Below are positions 41,074-53,000 of a DNA stretch of 64,000 nt, in pieces. The notes beneath the pieces are model-generated. The model was not told the DNA's origin and did no database searches. It saw nothing but the letters and a program-made list of their open reading frames with translations. Origin of the DNA: Ekhidna sp051379705 (lineage in GTDB: Bacteria; Bacteroidota; Bacteroidia; Cytophagales; Cyclobacteriaceae); assembly GCF_051379705.1 (NCBI RefSeq), contig NZ_CP179868.1, positions 930,001-994,000 of the forward strand. Reading direction: 5' to 3'. Numbering within the stretch: the first letter of the stretch is position 1; the number at the start of each line of letters is the position of its first letter. The position numbers and the translations under genes were made by a program.

Positions 41074-43236
41074 TTATCTCAAAAATAATAGCTCTCTATA
41101 CTTTGGTAGCGGCCAATCTTCATCATCTACCAAGAGCTCTAGCTTATCTACAGCATACCTTAGTGGCTCAAAGTACTTGTCTTTGACATTATCACAATAC
41201 TCAAAGGCCTTCTCTCTCACGTCTTCAAGCTTATTGATACGTTTCCTCTCCTGAGTCATCTCGTGCGATAGCTTTCTTACATTATTGATGTGGGTTGAAA
41301 CCTCTTCAATGGTCTTTTTGATTTCAGTAGCATCTAAGCCCAAATCATTTAAACCCTTCGCATTTTGAATCAATTTAGTCTGATACTTAGTGGCTGTTGG
41401 GATGATCATATTACTAGCAATGTCTCCCATCATTCTGGATTCTATCTGCACTTTCATCACGTAGTTTTCCAAACGAATTTCATGTCGAGCTTCAATCTCA
41501 ATCTTCGACATTACTTTATGCTTTTCATAAAGCTTAATTGCCTTTTCAGTAACAGAAAAGTCAAGGGCACGAGGTGTAGTAGGCTCATTAGCAAGCTTTC
41601 GCTTGGCAGCTTCTTTCACCCATTCATCAGAATATCCATCGCCTTCGAATCGAACTGGCTTGGATTCTTTGATATAGTCTCTCAATACATCTATGATGGC
41701 CAAGCGTTTTTCTCGTCCTCCATCGATTAATTTGGACACTTTCTTGTGGAAGTCAGATAGTTGCTCTGCCATGATGGTATTCAATACCATCATTGGGTCT
41801 GAGACATTTGCATCAGATCCGACCGCTCTGAACTCAAATTTATTCCCGGTAAATGCAAATGGAGAAGTACGGTTTCTATCAGTATTATCCAAAATGATGG
41901 ATGGAATTTGATCGATACCAAGTTTCATATACAGGTTTTCACCTTTTTCTACCATCACATCTCCTGACTTTTCGAGCTTGTCAAGTACTTTAGTTAAAGT
42001 AGAACCTATAAATACTGATATGATAGCTGGTGGTGCTTCATTTGCACCTAATCTGAAATCATTTCCTGCAGAAGAAATACTAGATCTGAGCTGATCAGCA
42101 TACTCATGCACCGCTTTAATAGTAGTTACGAAGAAGGTTAAAAACTGAAGGTTTTCTTTCGGACTACTGCTTGGCTGATAGAGATTTATACCCGTATCAG
42201 TAACAAGAGACCAGTTGTTGTGCTTTCCACTTCCATTCAATTCAGCAAATGGTTTTTCATGAAAGAGCACTCTCAAATCATGTTTATTAGCAACTTTTTC
42301 CATCACATCTTTCAATAGCTGATTATGATCAGTTGCTTCGTTTACAGCACCATACATCGGAGCAGCTTCATACTGAGCTGGAGCTACCTCATTGTGTCTG
42401 GTCATTAAAGGAATACCTAGTCTATGTGCTTCAATTTCATATTCCTTCATGAAGTCATAGATTCTTGTTGGAATCGTACCAAAGTAATGATCATCCAACT
42501 GCTGTCCCCTAGCGGGGTTGTGTCCAAAAAGTGTTCTACCACCCATTACCAAGTCAGGGCGTGCGTTGTATAGCGCTTTATCTACTACGAAATATTCTTG
42601 CTCCCAACCAAGTGAAGCACTTACTTTAGAAACATTTCTATCAAATAACCTGCAGACTTTAACTGCCGCTTTATCTACTGCCTCAAGTGCCTTCAATAAA
42701 GGAGCTTTGTGATCAAGCGCTTCTCCCGTATAAGCAACAAAGATGGTAGGAATACACAATGTCTTTCCATAAATAAAAATGGGTGAAGATGGATCCCATG
42801 CTGTATAACCTCTAGCTTCAAACGTACTTCTAATTCCTCCATTTGGAAATGAAGATGCATCTGGCTCTTGCTGAACTAGCGCCTCAGCTTTGAAGTTTTC
42901 AATTCCTTTGCTCGGGTCAAAAAATGAATCGTGCTTTTCAGCGGTTGCTCCGGTAAGTGGCTGAAACCAGTGCGTATAGTGAGTTACACCTCGATCCATT
43001 GCCCAATTCTTCACAGCTGCTGCTACTGCATCTGCGGTTTTAATATCAATTTTCTTCCGGTTTTTGATACAATCAGTTACTCTCTTGAAGACATCAGGTG
43101 AAAGAGCTGTCTGCATTTGTGCCTTGGTGAAGGCCATTTCTCCAAAATAATCAGAGATGCGTTTTGAAGGTGCCTTTACGTCAACCTTCTTTCTTTTTTG
43201 AACTAAATTAAGTGCTTGGTGCCTGAGTTGTGCCAT
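41074..43236 (-). CDS. glnN: Type III glutamine synthetase
   Basis: 720 residues, the size of GSIII (about 730) and far larger than GSI or GSII. Family signatures: DRGVTHYTHWFQPLTGATAE, the NGSGKHNNWSLVTDTGINL segment with the ATP/glutamate site, GANEAPPAIISVF, and DRNRTSPFAFTGNKFEFRAV. A C-terminal helical region unique to GSIII follows. It condenses ammonium with glutamate using ATP and is the main nitrogen-assimilation enzyme in Bacteroidota. It has a perfect -7 box upstream and no PII/glnK neighbour here, so transcriptional control by nitrogen cannot be read. It is divergent from rsmE. Confidence 0.97.
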   Translation of the reverse strand: MAQLRHQALNLVQKRKKVDVKAPSKRISDYFGEMAFTKAQMQTALSPDVFKRVTDCIKNRKKIDIKTADAVAAAVKNWAMDRGVTHYTHWFQPLTGATAEKHDSFFDPSKGIENFKAEALVQQEPDASSFPNGGIRSTFEARGYTAWDPSSPIFIYGKTLCIPTIFVAYTGEALDHKAPLLKALEAVDKAAVKVCRLFDRNVSKVSASLGWEQEYFVVDKALYNARPDLVMGGRTLFGHNPARGQQLDDHYFGTIPTRIYDFMKEYEIEAHRLGIPLMTRHNEVAPAQYEAAPMYGAVNEATDHNQLLKDVMEKVANKHDLRVLFHEKPFAELNGSGKHNNWSLVTDTGINLYQPSSSPKENLQFLTFFVTTIKAVHEYADQLRSSISSAGNDFRLGANEAPPAIISVFIGSTLTKVLDKLEKSGDVMVEKGENLYMKLGIDQIPSIILDNTDRNRTSPFAFTGNKFEFRAVGSDANVSDPMMVLNTIMAEQLSDFHKKVSKLIDGGREKRLAIIDVLRDYIKESKPVRFEGDGYSDEWVKEAAKRKLANEPTTPRALDFSVTEKAIKLYEKHKVMSKIEIEARHEIRLENYVMKVQIESRMMGDIASNMIIPTATKYQTKLIQNAKGLNDLGLDATEIKKTIEEVSTHINNVRKLSHEMTQERKRINKLEDVREKAFEYCDNVKDKYFEPLRYAVDKLELLVDDEDWPLPKYRELLFLR

Positions 43237-43266
43237 GGTTTATAATTTTCCGCAAATTTCGGTAGT

Positions 43267-43274
43267 CAAAAATA
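43267..43274 (-). promoter_or_regulatory. glnN: Candidate -7 box of glnN
   Basis: Minus strand TATTTTTG, perfect TAnnTTTG, 30 nt upstream of the glnN ATG; the -33 region is AT-rich without a clear TTG. The whole 137-bp interval to rsmE is very AT-rich. Confidence 0.45.
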
Positions 43275-43373
43275 CGCATTTCATACATATTAATAATAAA
43301 TAGGTTCATTTTTTAACCATTATTTAATCATTTTACGTAAAAATGATAATTTTCAATAGCAAATAGACTTTAA

Positions 43374-44072
43374 ATGGCCATTTTTTATCAAAATCATATT
43401 CAAGAGGGTGAAAATTTCCTTTCAGAGGAAGAGTCTAAGCATTGCGCTCAAGTTTTAAGGCATCAAAAAGGAGACGAAATTTTAGTTTTTGATGGAAATG
43501 GAGGTGAACACCGTTCAGTTTTGACCCAGATCAACAAAAAATCATGTGCCTTTAACGTTATTGAGTCAATTCACAATTCAAAGAAACGATTCAAAACTCA
43601 TTTAGCCATTGCTCCTACAAAAAATGCCGATAGAATCGAATGGTTGATTGAGAAGCTATGTGAGATTGGTGTAGACGAAGTGACATTTATCCTATCTAAG
43701 CATAGTGAGCGGAAAAAACTGCGTTTAGATAGATTAGAAAAGAAAGCCATCAGTGCAATGAAGCAAAGTAGGAATCCCTTTCTATTGAAACTTAATGAAT
43801 TGACGCCTCTTGACTCATTCCTTGCTCAAAATGATGCTGAGATCAAGTTGATTGCTCATGTGGATGATTCACATCGTTACATCTCAGAATCATTGTATGA
43901 CAATAGATCCGTTGCTATCCTGATTGGTCCCGAGGGAGACTTTAGCCTGGATGAAGTACAACTAGCGAAATCTCACGGCTTTGAAACTATTTCACTCGGA
44001 CAAAATACACTGCGAACAGAAACAGCAGGCTTTGTGGCCTGCTGTTTAGTTAATTCTGCGAATACGTATTGA
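43374..44072 (+). CDS. rsmE: 16S rRNA (uracil1498-N3)-methyltransferase RsmE
   Basis: 232 residues. An N-terminal PUA-like beta-barrel (about 1-70, with HCAQVLRHQKGDEILVFDGN) and a C-terminal SPOUT knot with its SAM site: ILIGPEGDFSLDEV near 183, followed by ISLGQNTLRTETAGF. The family carries IGPEGGFS; Asp replaces the second Gly here. It methylates N3 of U1498 in 16S rRNA. It converges with the giant secreted protein gene with stop codons abutting (TGATTA) and no terminator between. Confidence 0.96.
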   Translation: MAIFYQNHIQEGENFLSEEESKHCAQVLRHQKGDEILVFDGNGGEHRSVLTQINKKSCAFNVIESIHNSKKRFKTHLAIAPTKNADRIEWLIEKLCEIGVDEVTFILSKHSERKKLRLDRLEKKAISAMKQSRNPFLLKLNELTPLDSFLAQNDAEIKLIAHVDDSHRYISESLYDNRSVAILIGPEGDFSLDEVQLAKSHGFETISLGQNTLRTETAGFVACCLVNSANTY

Positions 44073-47000
44073 TTACCTGATTATTATTTTCTGTCGCTGA
44101 ATCTGATCTCCCTGAGTCACGATCATATAATAAATGCCAGGTACCATATTTAAGGTCGGCTCAACTCTTTCGTCAAAATCCAATGAGTTATTGAGAATTC
44201 GTTGGTAATGAGTTTTTCCAGTTTGATCAATCAATCGTATACTAATTGGAGTATTACTATCTCCTGATGCAATTCTTAATCGAAGATTATCTGCGGTTGC
44301 TGGGTTAGGATACACCGTGATATCCATGCTTGCACGATGATAGTCATTATACACTTTTACAATCTCATATAGCGTCTCTGCACCATCGAAATCCACTTGT
44401 TTTAATTGATAGTAATTATCTCCAAGAACCGGATCTGAGTGAGTCATTGAATATTCAATTAATTCATTAGTGGTTCCATTTCCTTGAACTATTCCAATTG
44501 ATGTAAACTCAATTCCATCAATTGAATGAAGTACCTCAAAATAATCGTTATTCAATTCGCTAACGGTAGCCCACGACAATCTCACTTTGTTATCCTTAGC
44601 TTCTGCGCTAAAGTCCAAAAGTTCGACTGGTAAGAGGGTCTCGGGCGCATACCCAAGTGCTACTTGACGAGTGCTGAAGAAAATGGTGTTCTCAGATGTT
44701 ACCGTTCCTGCAGTTGTAGATCCTGATACTTGTCCGCCTTGATTCTCCCATCTATTTTCTACCGCATCCCCATCCAGAGCAGCTTCATCATCCCACCATA
44801 CTAATCGAATGCTAGCGGTATTGGCAAAGCCATTGTGTGATCCATAAGTAGCTCTTACTTGTGCCGTATTCGAGCCTGCGCTCGTAATCTCCCAACGATC
44901 GGTATTTTCAACTCGAATCAGCGCATTGAAACCAGATCCTGGGTCGCTGTTATCAAAAGATGAGCTCAGATAGCTACCTGTTGTAGCCGTAAAATATTCA
45001 GCAGTCCAATCATCACCTCCAACACCTACATTTACAACCGAGGCGGGCGCATATCTGGCCGACTTCCCAATTGGAAATTCAAAGGTAGATGTGGCTGCAA
45101 TATCTTCTTTAGCCAAAGGTCCTGTAACATAACTAGCAGAACTTGCTCCTGTCCAGCTACCACTTGAGGTTAGTGTAAGTGTTTCTGTAGATGTGGTATT
45201 CACCAAACCATCAGTTAGTGTAAGTACACCAGCAACCTCTGCATCACCACTATTGATCGTTACACCTGCTCCTGAGTTATTAATTGTTAAGTCATCAAAA
45301 CCAGCTGCGCTTGTAAAGTCTCCATCAATCAGTTGCTCGGTCGTTCCGTTTAAGACAATATCGGTTCCATTCCAATTAAGTGTACCTCCGGATAAAGTCA
45401 CGTCATCTGAAATATTTATATCCGTATTTGTGGCACCAGTGAATGAGCCGCCCGACATTTCAAAATCTCCAGTCAAATCAATCTGAGATCCATTTGAAAG
45501 TGTAACTGTGCCTGCCTGTATATTTAATAAATCATCGTCTGCATCTCCAATTGAATATGTTAGCCCTGAATTAAGCACAACTGTAGGGCCATTTATTTCA
45601 AGTGTATCACATATTGAAATCAGGTTATTTGGTAATGTTCGTGATCCGGATCCCTCGAGAATCACCTTCCTGATTTGTGAAACACCAGTCAAGACATTGT
45701 ATGAAGATGTACCGGAGTATTGAAGGGCTCCTCCGGAACATTGGAAGAAATCTGTATACTCACCTGTTGGCAACAGTTCATTATCCTCTAACACAATTGT
45801 ACCAGATCCTGTTACTGTTCCCAAACGTACACCAGTCGTCCCTGCAGGTACTCTCAAAATCGCACCTGCTTCTATTTCAGTTGCATATAACCTGATATTG
45901 TCAAGATTTAAGGTAAGATCATCTCCACTTCTGACAATGATCTGAGCTCCAACTGGCCCAACACCATCAGTAACATTTGGACCATTTATTGTATTCCAAT
46001 TTACGGCAACACTGTAGTTGCCTGATCCAACGAGTGAAGTTTCATATTGTGCTAGCTGATCGGGGATTGCTCCTTCAATATCTGCATTTATGCCATCTGA
46101 ACTACCTGCTCCTGCGGTGTAATCTCCAGTAATTTCATTCGCAGTGAATGTATTGAGAGGAACCTGGAATGTCTCACTAGCACCTAAGAATAAGGTTGGA
46201 GCAAACTTGTCCCAGTTGATATCATTTGCAAGAAGTCTTGCTGAAATGAAGTTTGCCGTGTCCGTCTGAATGTTTGTGATATCACCATGATCATAAAAGA
46301 ATGTCGCTGTACCATCTGCGTTTGTTATAGTTTCAGCAACCACTATCCAGTGATATTGAAGTACATTTTGAGTATCATCTATTTCCGGATCTGCCACTGT
46401 TCCAGGCTCAGCATCGTCAATAATAGTAGGATGGCGTTCATTGGCTGGCCTTACTCGTATAGATCCGCTTGTGGTTCCGGCATCCAGTTCAAATTGGACC
46501 GGAGTGTACTTCAACTCTCCAACCGGGAAGAATACGGTAGTATCCGCTGCAACACCATAGAAATCAATCTTAAGTCCATTATCTGTAAATGAACTATTCG
46601 TTTGAACCATATTATTCACATTGAAGGTACTGACTTCTGTAATTGGTGCGCCGGCAACTATGGTTACTAAACTACCGCCGATATTAAATACACCACCATT
46701 TAGTCTTAATTCCTGAGTTATATTGAAATTATAGCCGTTTCCATCTGGAATATCTACTCCATTTAAGTTGCTGATGGTTATTGTACCGATATCAATCGTG
46801 TTGTTGGACAAACCGCTAAGCTCTTGATTTGCGTTTCCATTAAATACCAGTCCATTACCGCCTGTATTGACTAATGTGCTCTCAATGAAAGCATCATTAT
46901 TCAGGTTTATTTCATTCGCTCCGATATCTAACGTACCTGCAGTCAACATCAAATCATTATCAATATCAAGACTCACACTAGAGGTGGTGGTTCCTGCTCC

Positions 47001-50000
47001 ATTTTTTCGAAGATCAAATATTGTGAAAGTTCCGGATCCTGAAACCAATTGTGCTCCGGAACCAGCTAGAATAGTTTCTGTTGATGTATTCGTATATGTA
47101 CCATTGTTAATGAAATTACCATTCAAGGTCAGGTCAAAACTATTGGCCAAAAGTGCTTGGTTTGAATTGATTGTCAGGTCATTTACCTCGAGATTCTGAT
47201 TAAATAATCGCACATCCGGTAGATCAATACTATTTGCAATTGTCAAGTTATTTAAAGGAATTGCTGAGCTTATATTGAAGAAATTAGATCCATAATCAGC
47301 ACCTAAATTCTCAAATAGGGTTATGGTGGAGCCAGTAAGATCGAAAGTTGTAGGATTTAGCCTAAGGGAAAGATTTGCATCTCCTGTAACTCCTCTTTCA
47401 ATATTGAAGGTACCTCCTGTAAGCGTGAATTCACTTCCACTGTTTAACACTTCGAATGCTCCTCTTGTATTGTTATCAGCAACGTCTGTTGCAATATCTA
47501 CATCTCCTCCCGTTTGACGGTACTGCAAAATCCCATTCAAGGCTGTTAATGTTCTACGCACCTGACCTCCTATGTTTAGGGTACCTACTGAAACGTCTAT
47601 CAATGCACTACCTGAACTTGAATATTCAATATCGGTAGACGTCAAGGTTGCTGAGCCTCCATTAATTCTAAGTAGTCCATCCAGAATGATATTCGCTCCG
47701 GTTGAGCTGACTGAACCTTGAGTCACTTCAAGTCCCGCACTTCCTGGAATATCAAAATCGGAATTGTCTGCTAGTTCAAGTGTAAGTCCTGAGTTGTTTA
47801 AAATTAATTTTCCGTTTTGAAGTTCGATGGATTGAGGTGAAGTAGTATTGTCACCCATGATATCTAAATCTGTATCTATACTGAAGATATTAGTCGTATC
47901 TAATCCTTTATTAACAACCAATCGATATAGCTCAACCGGCATGCCGTCACCATTTTCAATGGCAGCAACACCGCTTCCCGAAACCTCAAGAATTGCCGAG
48001 GATGTACTAGCGTTGTAAAGATCAAAAGAAAGACCCTGATCAAGGTTTATTCCACGGTTGACTCTTAGGATATGCTCATCCGCACCAGCATCAATTACAG
48101 AAACCGCACTAGAGTTATTGCTTGTCAAGACTAAAGAGTCGCATTCGAATGTAACATTAGATCCAACTGCACCGCCTGCAGATGTACCAAAATAAAGTTC
48201 TCCGCCTTGATTTAGGCCAATTCTTGCCGTACCATTTATGGTGAAGTCCTGATCGAGAAAAAGATCTGCATTGCTATCTACGACTAAACCAGAAGCTGTC
48301 ACAGGTTGTGAAAAGCTCACGTCATTATTACCAAAAACTCTTAGCGTAGGAAATTCGAATCTATCTGTACCTTGAATAGTTTTACCACTGCCTGTGGTTC
48401 TAAAGAACCAACCATTGTCTGGGTCTTCGTTGAATTCATTGAAATCAGCATTTATTACTCCAAAAGTGGCCGTAGTTACTACATTTTGAAACATAGTACC
48501 TCTTCCGGTTACTCTTTCGGCATTCAAGGTGGCATTGCTATTTACACGAATCCTTGTATCAATATTATTTAGTGCATTTGCAGCAGGATTCTGATCATAG
48601 ATAATTTCAGCAACTGTAATTGTGGTATTGTCAATTTGAACATCATGTCGAGTGGTATTTATTATCGTACATGGATTGCAAGTAGATAAATCAAGGTTTG
48701 TAGCACCATATCCCATAACTACTACATCACTACTACTATTTTCGCCAGGATAACTAGAGGCTGAAGTTCCTTCGTGTCTAAGCACATCATCATTGGACCA
48801 AGCAAGATTATCCACCCAACTTGATACGCCTCCCCCTCCAGAAGCTGTACTTCTTCTAGAATAAAACACGGTAACACTTCCTGCAAATGCGGCAGCTTCT
48901 CCAGCAGTATAATTGGCAGCTTTTAGTGTGTCTTCAGTCGCGGCGAAGGTAAAATTAATAACATCGGTACCGTCATTGACATCAGTTACACTTCCAACTG
49001 CTGTTCTGGTATATGAATCCCCATCACCATCTTCATCTACTCCGTCTTCAACAAAACCAGGTTGCAAGTCAGCTTCGGTTCCAGTGACGTCATCATCAGC
49101 TGCATTGTCTATATAAGTAAAATCGTAGCTATTGATTCGTGGTAGGTTTGCAAAATCACTATATCCTACTTTCCAATAGTAATTGAGGTAATCTAATACG
49201 GCCACATCATCATCGATGGTTCCAAGTTTAGAATTCACCGGATTAACTCTCACATATCCAACATCATTATTAGTAGTATCTAAATCTGCCACCAATGGCG
49301 TATAGAAGCCTGTTATACCGAATGGATAAGTAATGGATTCGTCATCATCAAAAAGGAATTCCAATCCTCCATCCGTTGGATTACCATCAGTAAGGAAGTA
49401 TAGGTCTGTTCCAAAAGTCCCGGTTGTTTCAACTGGTGTGTTAAGTGTTACTTTATTAACTCCAATATCTATTATTCCGTCATTCAATTCAAGTGAATCG
49501 AAACCTACATCACCACCACTTAAAGTGATATTCGAATTGTTATCAATAAGAGCATCGTACACAAAACCACCAGTAGTTGAGGTTATGGTTTGCGCAACGG
49601 TTTCTCCCTCACCTAGCATATATAATACGCCGGTACTACCAGAGGAACCTAAAGTATCTCCCAGATTTAGGTCTCCATCCAATTGAATATCGAATGTACC
49701 TATGTCAAAATTTCCATTTGCTACACTTAGGTAATGCTCAACCTCAAACAAGGTGTCATATCCATTGATCACAGTAACAGGTACAAATTCATTGGTCTTA
49801 TTTATCACTAAACTGTCAAGTACTACCGGTATATCTTGAATTTGTATATCTATCTGAGACGTTCCTGATCCCTCAATAGTGATAGTCATATCTGTAAAAT
49901 CAACCAATGCACTATCTCTCAAAATAAGATTACCGGTTATGTTTACATCATTTCCATCAAAGTCCACCTGCGTGGTGTCAATACCACCAACATTACCAAT

Positions 50001-53000
50001 AGTGAGGTCATTTAGGATGTTTATCGGTTGATTTGGTAGATCAACACCATCTGGAGCTACTCCTCCTGAATTGCCTCCGGTGATCATGACTTTAGAATCA
50101 GGATCTACATCATTGGCACTTTGAAGGATGTTTAGATTATAAAATGGTACCGAAGAGGTAATATAAGTAGTGTCATTTTCTGTACCCACCATATCTAAGG
50201 TTACAGTTCCACCTGTCACTGTTTGGTTTTCCGTCGCTGCATTTAAGAAGATTCCTTTCAATCCTGTTGGCGCACTATTACCTGGAGAAACATTCAATTC
50301 TCCTCCAGTCATCGTGAAACTACATGTTTCATAGGTTAAGCTGAATGTGTAATAGTCCGCTTGCGAACCACTTCCCGTTAAATTAACGATTCCGCCTGTC
50401 TGTGTCCACGAGCCGTCGTTTCCTGCTCCAAGTGCGGAAGTCCTGAAATGCCCCATATCTATAGTTCCACCATGCACCTCCCAGAAACCTGAGTTTCTTA
50501 ATACTGTACCAACGCCTAAATCAAGTGTGCCGGCATTCATAACTAAACTACCATATGTCACTATCCATCGATCTCCAACAACATTTCCACCATCAATTAC
50601 TAGAGATGCACCTTCAGATATATTGTAGTTTCCACCATCTACCAGTTCTCCAATTTGGATATTGCTTCCTATTTCTACTGTTCCATAAATTAATCCGAGT
50701 ACGTTATCGTTACTCGCGAGTTGGGCGATCGACCCATGCCCCTCACTTGCATATCCATAGAGTGCAAAATACGAAGCGTCATCTGCGGATAGAGATACCT
50801 TATAAGTGTCGTCTACGCCTTTGTTTATTTCTATTCGATAAAAGGCTGTACTATTTTGAAGATCTACGATTTGATCTTGTGTTGGGCTCACAAAATTCAC
50901 ATCTACAATTCCATTCAATGCTTCTGTGGTGTAGTCAGCTGATGTTCGATTGGTAAACTCTACAACACCTTGATTGGTGAAATCACCATATAGATTGAAT
51001 TCATGGCGCGACTGAGTTGCTCCAACTTCAAATCCTCCATTAGCCTCTACTAATACATCTCCACGTACTTCATTAACTAAACTGTCTGCAACACTATTGC
51101 TTCCAAACTGATACACACCTTGGGTTACGGTCATGTTACCATATACCCAAATTGAGTCTGCAGATTGTTCAACCTCATTGGCGAGGTTGTCAAGGTTGAT
51201 TACTAGATTATTATAGCTCCTTTTTGAATCAAGAGATAGTCCGGATCCGTAATATTCTACAGTTCCTCCTTCCGATGCTGAATAAAATAAAGTGTCGATA
51301 GCAGACGGATAATTATCTACACCAGATGCTCCTGAAAGCCTCAACGTGCCATTACCAAGCATATAAGTAAAGGTGTGACTTCCAGTAGATGCTAAATCGA
51401 GACTACCAATAATTTCTGCCCGTTCTACAAGAATTCCATTAATATCTGAAGTGATGCTACGGCCACTTTTTATAACTACCGTATCTCCTTCGGACGGAAC
51501 CTCACTACTAGGGTTTAGATATAATGGAGAGATCGCTCCATCCAGTGTCCAGTTACCTGGATCAGACCAATTACCTGATAGGTAACTATACCAAATATTA
51601 GACTCAGGTGCTGATGTGGTGAATGTGAAATACAACCCATCTGTCAAATCGATAGTTACAATTCTATTACTTCCTGAAACCGTTAGGCTTTGTTCGATAA
51701 CTCCTGTTGTAAATGTTGGATCTGAAGAAAGTAGAATGGTGTTTAATGAGGTGAAAATCCCAGAGTTAGGCAGAGCTAATACAATAGATCCCGGATTATT
51801 TAACTCATGAACTTCCCAAACTCTTTCGAGTCGTGCATTGGTTTCTGCTTTGTAATCTTCTGTAATGGTGTAAGCTCCACCATCATTGGTTATTAATGAG
51901 TATTGCAGGTCGTCAAAAGCTGTTGGACGAGATGTATTATCTGTTGTAAAATCATCGGTTGTTGCAATTTTTATTGAATCATAAGGAGACTTGGCAACCT
52001 TTTGATCTAATTGGGTACGAACATCATACCCTAATCCAAGAAGTCCATTCATGTAACCACTGCTTGCGGTGGCATCCAAAATGATAGATCCTTCAGATGC
52101 AACTATGTTGTGAGCCACTGGCAGGGCATACTTAACGGCTAGATAACTTTCCAGCATTTCTCTGTCAGCGTCTGACAATGCTTCATCATAAACAATAACC
52201 TCAGAGATCAACCCATCAAAACCATTGGCACTAGCTACGTCATCACCAATCGAATAATTGTAAGCAGTACTTGCTGCTGCGCTCACCGCACCTACTTCGA
52301 ATGAGGTGCCATTTTGATATACTGTCGCGGGTCCTGCGCCTTCAGGATGTACAACTGAGATTAGCTGTGCAGTATCTTTAATAATATTGGCAGGTGATGC
52401 AAAAGCTAAACCGGCATATGATGCATCATTCAAAGTAAGATCTGTGGTAGCATCAAACTCTATCAATACTCCACCTGAAGAAACTCCACTTCTATCCTCT
52501 GCGACTATAAGGTATGAGAGGCTGTCTGTTCCTGTAGACAGGGTTCCTTGCATACGATCGCCAGCTGTTGAGAATTGTATGGCTGGGTTAAAGTTGATTC
52601 CTGAACTGGTAATTGTTGGATCGTTTTCAGGAGATGTCGCATCATTGCTGTTTCCTGACTGATCGCCCCAATCATCAACTGTGAGCTCTGAATCTGCTTT
52701 TAGCCATATCTGGAGACCGTTATTAACACCACCTGGTGATACCGAATTGGCAAACGTAAAATAGTCACCATCTGCAAAATCTCTATTAACAAAATAATAT
52801 CCTCCGGACTGAGAAAGGCTTACTTCAGTCACACCTGAACTAAATGTAGAGTCTGCTGATACCAAAAGTACATTGAAGTTTGCTGCAACCGTATCAGAAA
52901 TAGCTACATATACTGATCCGGGATTATTGGTCTCACTGACCTTCCATTTTCTGCCAAGTCTATTGCCGTTAAACGATCGGTAACTTGAATCTGAGGCTAC

